From: Tetrastigma voinierianum
Taxonomy: Eukaryota; Streptophyta; Magnoliopsida; Vitales; Vitaceae
Reading direction: 5' to 3'
NCBI GenBank assembly: GCA_016808115.1
Contig: JAEQBH010009434.1
Span: 1-64,000 of the forward strand
Length of the DNA stretch: 64,000 bases
Part shown: positions 58,046 to 64,000 of the stretch, one piece after another
Layout of the letters: each line of letters begins with the position of its first letter
Position numbering within the stretch: position 1 is the stretch's first letter
The notes under the pieces: model-generated
Database searches by the model: none
Seen by the model: the letters and a program-made list of their open reading frames with translations, nothing else
Told to the model about the DNA's origin: nothing
Position numbers and translations under genes: made by a program

Positions 58046-59745
58046 ATCACTTCATGAGGGCGATAAATCTAGGACGTCAACTTGCCCTTTTCCCCGAATC
58101 TCAATCACACCTTCTTCAATGATACTTTCAAAAACACTTTTCACCAGATCTCCTGCGAATATCTTTTCTTTTCATATGACATGATTTATATCTTTGTTTT
58201 CCAAAATCAAGTAATACCAGATCGTTAAATAATGGGTCTGAGTCCATAGCCCGGCTATTTATGATCCGACTCTACTGTCTTGTCAAGTGAATAGTCGGTT
58301 CTCCTTTAATGGAAAGTGGTGACTTGTCGATCAGTCCTTCTGTTGACCCAGGTATACTTTCTCCTTGTCGATGGTAACCAAACTCTGAAAATCCATGGTA
58401 ATTTTGTCCCATTCACGGTATTTACCGATATTGTAGTGTCACGAGAAAGACACCAGTATACCTGCTATATTTGTATTCAACGCAGTTGACTGCGATACAT
58501 CTCAACAATTCTAGACCGCAGGAATGTTTAATCTTGATACATCTTTGTGCTACCGGGATGCATAAAAAAAAGATCCACTATGTGCCTCTTTCGGTATAAA
58601 CTTATAGTCATTCATCGTAGTGCCTGACCGATCGATATCATTACTGTCTTCCATTCTGTGAGCTGGTTTCTTTTCTTTGATATGCCTTACTATATGACAA
58701 TTTTCTCATCTTTCTTTTGTGCCCAGCCTCTGGATTTGTGGTACCAGTCTTATATCAGTGCGCCACTACAGGTACCACAATCCCGTCAGCAATAAATGGG
58801 CATTGGCGCTCGAAGCGTTTGCGTGTCTTTACACTCAAGCGTCGGCCCGGTAAGTACTGGTCAGTGTCGTCGGTGTAAATCTTTTATCAATTCATCATAA
58901 TTAAATCAGTTAAAATCTGAACAAGAGGCAAATGTAAGGCTCTTGTGATCGATTATTAGATGAGCACTTTCCCACAGATGCGGATAATGTCTCCATATTT
59001 TCAATGCAAATACATTAAGTGACCCGATTCAATCAGCGTGGGAGTAATTCTTTTCATGCGGCTTCAACATCTTGAAACGCAAGCTCTCCCTTTATCCTCT
59101 TGAACTAGGACATCAAAGTCATTTAGTGATATCACAAATCATGTTCATACAGCGATTGTTTGATGCGGTGTAATAGATCTTGGCCGTGGCACATTACAGC
59201 GTCATTATAAGCTCATCTCTCTATGGAGGCAATCCTGTAACTCTTAGGAAACACGTCTGAAAGTCACTATGGTAAGGATACTCGGATACACTAGGCCTTG
59301 CACTTATTTGTGTAAGTCATAGCCAAGTAGGCTTCCTGTCCTTTCGCACCATTTTTCTCATGGTGATGATATCTGTCAAATTGATTAGGCCTCTTAGATG
59401 AAAATAACTTCATTGTCATTAGGTGTCCTTAGGTCCTCTTTTCATTCTACAATCCACTACCACTTAGTGTCGGGAAAACCAATCCATCATTAAAATCCTG
59501 ACAAACTCATAAGGATAACTCGATCGAATCTCTCCCAAAATTCTATACTCATTTGTTAAGGACAATCTCTACTCGCTCTCCACTTGGCCTAGATCCTAAG
59601 GGGACTTATAACACTCGTATTTGTCTGTCAGGCCAGTGAATCGCGTCGAGTCATGTCATCCTTTATATGCAATCTGATGTATCACCGAATACCATTTTCA
59701 AAATCTTTTTACAAAATCATTGGGCCTTTTCCAGGCTTGCGCCTA
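58046..59745 (-). pseudogene. Pol fragments of the Del/Tekay-type element
   Basis: Read on the minus strand from the right, the order is: a piece near 59400-59240 with SDVFPKSYRIA-like codons, matching the 'DVFPEELPGLPP' block just before RT; then RNase H at about 59080-58930 (FALKIWRHYP-like, DHKSL); then integrase with EAHSGSFFMHPGSTKMYQD (about 58610-58550), a WDKITMDF-like block (about 58410-58385) and GVIEIRGKGQ near 58110. Most of RT between the DVFP block and RNase H is missing, so an internal deletion preceded or accompanied the decay. The frame runs into the nested element at 58046. Confidence 0.65.
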
Positions 59746-59765
59746 AACCTAGGCTCCTAATACCA
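59746..59765 (-). promoter_or_regulatory. Primer-binding site (initiator-Met type) of Del/Tekay-type element
   Basis: On the minus strand the sequence beside the 5' LTR reads 'tagtggtattaggagccta', a near match to tggtatcagagcc, the common primer-binding site for initiator methionine tRNA. Confidence 0.65.
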
Positions 59766-59770
59766 CTATC

Positions 59771-62675
59771 TGTAGCCCCAGAACCGACAGGCCGGTTGAA
59801 GCCAGTTAATAACAAAGGAAATCGAGGCCTTAGACTGACCGTTAACTAATCAGTTTATCAGTACATTTCATTTTCAAATCTTTAAAGGAAGCAATTTCAA
59901 TTTAAGTGACATCAAACATTATTACAAAATGGGTGAAGGCATTCTATGCCTTTCAAAATAATTTACAAAATAGATATTCAAAGTTCAAAATGTTTTACAA
60001 AATATAAGTTAAAGAAACATGACATGAATGCCTTAGTCGAAGACATACTCCATAATTCCTTCTTTATGACGCTACGCTCTTTGATCTTGAGATCAACCCG
60101 ATCATATATATCCTTTTCAGTACTGCGCATTGGTAAAACAATGCGCTAAGCATTTCATGTACTTAGTGGTTCTATCTGATTCTTTCTTCATTTCAGTTTA
60201 AGAATTGAACCATGCAAATTTTTTTAAACAATGCTTTTGAATCTTTTGAATGATCCATCGTGATATATATTCATATCATATATGTATTTAGGTTCATTGA
60301 TCATTCCAAATATGCACTTTGCCTTACAATAAATCATTCAAATCACAAATCATGCATTTCATAACTCTTATCATTTTAATTTGCAATCATGCATTTCAAT
60401 TCAATATGTCAAAAATCTCAATTATTTTAGTTTTGCATATAATTTAACTATGTTTTAGAAATTATATAGGATATCGGAATCAGACTTGCGGTCCTTTGCA
60501 TTAGAGCTATGTTATAAAAACATTATAACTGTCTGATCTATTTGAGCTGTAGCGGTTATTAAATCAATTTGTAACACTACGAATCTCTTGTCCGTGGAAT
60601 ACGGATGAGTATGTAATAATGATTCATTTGTAATCTTATTGATTTGATCCCTATTGGTATACCAATCTATCTTTATGCGAATTAATGGTTAATCATTCTA
60701 ACAAGAACTTTCAAATCTCGCAAAATACGGTATAGTAATGTATGTTTGTACAAACCATTATCCATTTCAATAATCATGAAATTTTCCTTATGCAAATCAA
60801 CTGTCTCAAATCAATCAAAACAAATGAATTATGCTTTTCTAATACATTTAGAACAAACATTTCAAATCTTGAAATATAATAATAGAATGATCTAGAACAA
60901 ACATATAGTTTTCAATTTATAGTTCAAATAATGCATACATGCAAATATTTGACAAACTTTCTAACCAATCTAGTTAATCAATATCTTAGCTTTACTCATA
61001 ACATTTCACAAACAATGCTTGAAATGAGGTTAGAATATGAACAAACCAATACTTAGTAGGAAAAGAGACTTACAGAACAAACCCGATACTTGAAATAGGA
61101 AAAAGAGACTTAGAACAAACTAAAAGATTGTCGTCCTTCAATTCATCCTCGGAATCTTGACCTGACTCGAGAACTTTCCTCCTCGTTAACCCACAATCCA
61201 TCACACATTAAATCAAAAAATCATTGTGCATTCTAAGTTTTTAAAGTTAGAGTTTATGTCTGCAATACACACCTTCACTTGCCAAATTTTTTTTTGGGGA
61301 CAATTGAGCCATATTTTTCTCCTTGTCCTTCACCGAAAATTATAGCTATATGAGTCTATGTTAGTATGAATTTGAATAATCATCTCATTTGGATCCCAAA
61401 CTCAAGTTACGGCATTTTAATGTGCCAAGCTGATGTCTGTATGCTTGACTCACCCGATTACCTCTTTATTCCCCCTGTCAGGGAGTCTTAACTCCATAAT
61501 TTGGTAATGGTTCATATACTCATTTGAATATATGGTTCTAAGGTTTCTTCTCAATTGGAATCAATCAATTTGAATCAATGAACTCAAGTTATTGCATTTT
61601 ACATCCCTTACTATTCAATATACCATGAATCAGTTCTTACATTGTGCTCAACTTTGAAAATTTATAGGCACTTTTGGGAGTATTGTGTTACTTACAATTC
61701 CTTCAATTAAATTATTACCCTAGAAGTCTATTTTAAATTTGAATCTTTCAATTGGATGAGTGAAACTCAACTTATAGCGAACACTATAACAATATCAAAG
61801 CGAGCATAACCGGTGAGCTACCCAAAGCTCACTTTAAGCCATTTGGGAGCCTTAAAGCTACAATTTGCTCATGGTCTTTCTACCATTTATATCCCTATCT
61901 CTTATGGTTCTTTTACCAATTGGAATCACTTCATTGGATGATTATAACTTAATCTATAATACAGAAAACCTGAACATGGGTTTTTAACCGTGACAACATT
62001 TTCTTTGAGAAAACTCAACATTTTCACTTTTACAAGCCATTTCACAAATACGATCGAGCGTCCCGTCATGATACAAAAAAACCTCCAACACAATCCCAAA
62101 GCTCATTTACAGCAAAACTATTCTTTTATCCATTTGGGTTACTAACAAACATGAGGATTTGGTTTATTTCTCATATCAAATATAACAAATCTTACTCATA
62201 GGTTGTTGATCTCTTAGGGCAGAGATGACAAACAACCAAACTTGATCTCTTGCAAGCTAACTTTTCTCCCTTTTCTCTCTCTTCTTCTCCAAAAGCAGAT
62301 TTGCTCAAATAAGTAAGACACGACTTTTATATCGCTCATTTAAGTGTAAAGTCATGTTTAGCACTTCATATGTTGTCTCATTCTCATTTTCTACTATTTG
62401 GTTTTTAAATATCTCATTTCCTCCAAGGCCTTGTTTGGCTACAAAATGCATTTTGAGTTAAGTTTAAATGGCAATATAGCTCACACTTATTCTGTTTTTA
62501 CTTAAATCCCATGTTACATAGGCAATATAAACTTGTTTCCAAATTATTACTGGGTTATCATTTTCCTCTTTAAATTGCCATTTTCACTTGAGTAGAGAAT
62601 TTTCGGGTGTAATCAATTCTCATTTAAATATCTTCCTCGCTATTGCATTTACACGAAACGGCATAATCATTTATC
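59771..62675 (-). repeat. 5' LTR of the Del/Tekay-type element (outer end missing)
   Basis: Aligns with 45951-49329 in the same orientation. The match stops near 62675, so about 125 bases that should end in 'gagcgttaca' are replaced by unrelated CG-rich sequence. Many small insertions and deletions separate the two LTR copies. Confidence 0.75.
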
Positions 62676-64000
62676 GACCGACTGCTGGCGTTGGAAAATC
62701 AAGGAACGGCGTGCCGTTGCTCACGGCGCGCCATGGTGCCTTCGCCTCAAATTAGATGTCTGTTTTGAGGCGTTCAGTGGGGAGCGTGAATTGTTTGTTG
62801 AGCGGTGTCTTTGCTTTGTCGAACTCCCATTGTAAACTAACGGACTGTAACTCGAGTGGCGCGCGGATCTCATCGTCAGCGTAACGTTGCAGTGGATTCC
62901 TGGTGCCGTGTGCTCGGATTCGCGTCGCTGAACCGGAAGGCCCTCATCGCGGATCCCCGACGTTTACGGGTTCGGAGATGGCGGTCAAATTCCGGACTGG
63001 CGTATAATCACGACGCCAAATTCGCCGGACCGCCGTCGCGGTACGTGACCTGTAATAATAATCGTTCCTATCTCAGGAACTTCTTTGTCAGTTATGTATT
63101 TGAAACTTCCCGAGATCTGTTTATCGACTCAGTGGTTATCATATCGCTGCCAGACCACGGTTGACCGGATGAGATGACATTGCTGCGGTATAGCGGTTTT
63201 TATCTGGCAGCTTCTTTTGGATCCGCTGTGACAAAGAGAGCTGCGCTCAGCAGCCTTCGCCCTGAGGTTGTCAAAGAGCTCACCAGTTGGAGTATGATTC
63301 AACGCGCCATATTCGAGTTATCTTTGACCAGCTGTCGTCTAAATCAAGTTCAGGTTGCCTGCTTGACCCGGGTGCTCGCGCTATGGCGCGCCATGCCACG
63401 TATAGAACAGTCGAAATTGAGTCTTTTTATCAACTCAGATGGTTTTTTGATCAAACGTCGATTCACCATGGTTGAAAACTGAATTTTGACGTGGCGGCTT
63501 CCATACGATCTAGCCCTTGCGGTGGTGATAGTGATTAGTCGAAGCGTATCGTTAGAATACTCATCTATGGATCTCTCTTGATCTCGGGACCCAGAACGGA
63601 AGCCGTCGACCTCCGATCATTGATCATGGGTTTCCGGACGGCAAGTATGCCACATCATGGGACATATAATATATGGTAATATAATACAATTGTACTCATA
63701 TAGAATGGAGTTGGACACAGGACTAAGTGAATCAGGTGATTATACTGTGTATAATTATTTATGATCATATTACGATGTGCTCATTCAGTTTAGTCATAAT
63801 AAACGTGAAGAATTCAGTTATGGTGTTATAAGGGATATTATGACTGAGTTGATTTCCACATCAGCGATCATATGTCTTGTGATCAGGCACAAAACGGAGT
63901 GTAGCCATCTCTGCTTTAGAGTTATGGAGTGAGACAATTATCTTGAAGCAGTCTTAAAAAACAGTTATTAGATTTTAGTTATGTTTAAATCTTATAAGAG
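62676..64000. other. Unidentified CG-rich sequence at the right end
   Basis: The composition changes sharply at about 62676, from AT-rich LTR to CG-rich sequence with many cg dinucleotides. Frames at 62856-63164 and 63174-63482 (+) are each 102 codons long, adjacent and in codon-like sequence (SAVTKRAALSSLRPEVVKEL). They match no family I can recognise, and 63287-63475 is also open in another frame. From 63650 on it is AT-rich again. It could be another transposon or a decayed gene. Confidence 0.4.

Larger units (their letters stand above)
45951..62675 (-). mobile_element. Del/Tekay-type Ty3/gypsy element carrying a nested Athila-like element
   Basis: The minus-strand order is 5' LTR (right copy), primer-binding site, pol fragments, nested insertion, integrase C-terminus, polypurine tract and 3' LTR (left copy). 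Without the 8.3-kb insertion it is about 8.4 kb. The LTRs are about 3 kb, large for gypsy but seen in the Del/Tekay group. Gag was not recognised and only about 1.7 kb separates the primer site from the nested insertion, so the internal region is deleted. The right LTR lacks its outer ~125 bases. Confidence 0.75.

Noticed and set aside
49692..58050. Target-site duplication for the Athila-like element
   Set aside because: The left flank (cctgct) and right flank (atcac) do not match, so no duplication is claimed.

Overview
This window is nuclear DNA of a flowering plant, most likely a woody eudicot. There are spliced plant genes with GT-AG introns, Mutator-like transposons, several lineages of Ty3/gypsy retrotransposon with plant-type primer-binding sites, MITEs and long AT microsatellites. 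I see no operons, rRNA, tRNA or CRISPR. I cannot name the species. Nearly every coding segment carries single-base frame breaks, often in short homopolymers or dinucleotide repeats. In the host gene HCC2 these breaks look like lost bases (sequencing or assembly indels), so broken frames here are weak evidence for pseudogenes.

Layout: (1) 1-2.5 kb is AT-rich intergenic DNA with an inverted-repeat MITE and TA microsatellites. (2) About 2.6-23.6 kb is one Mutator-like element (MULE-1, + strand) opened by later insertions. An 11.5-kb Tat-lineage gypsy element (5674-17206) has 5-bp target duplications CCATG. A solo LTR (17715-21905) has target duplications CCACG, and itself contains an Athila-like solo LTR (18557-20428) with target duplications ATTAG. 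A ~55-bp minisatellite lies near the right end. (3) 23.6-39 kb is the gene-bearing island: a PIF/Harbinger-like MITE, the SCO1-family gene HCC2 (27159-33730) whose 5.4-kb intron holds an L1-type LINE remnant, a hAT-like MITE, and a TTL gene (TPR plus thioredoxin-like; about 36025-38522). (4) 40.4-45.9 kb is a second MULE (MULE-2), interrupted by about 2 kb of repeat-rich sequence. (5) 45951-62675 is a minus-strand Del/Tekay-type gypsy element with ~3-kb LTRs. An Athila-like, apparently non-autonomous element (49698-58045, + strand) is inserted in its integrase region. (6) 62.7-64 kb is CG-rich sequence I could not identify.

The only host genes recognised are HCC2 (mitochondrial, copper/redox-related family) and TTL (scaffold-like TPR protein). 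The rest is a layered record of transposition whose order can be read from target-site duplications and from transposase reading frames that resume across insertions. I found no convincing new biological system. The best leads are the solo LTR with 28/32 matched inverted ends, the arrays of the CG-rich palindrome CGTCGCGACG and relatives shared by unrelated segments, the antisense-ORF region of the Tat element, and the unidentified right end.
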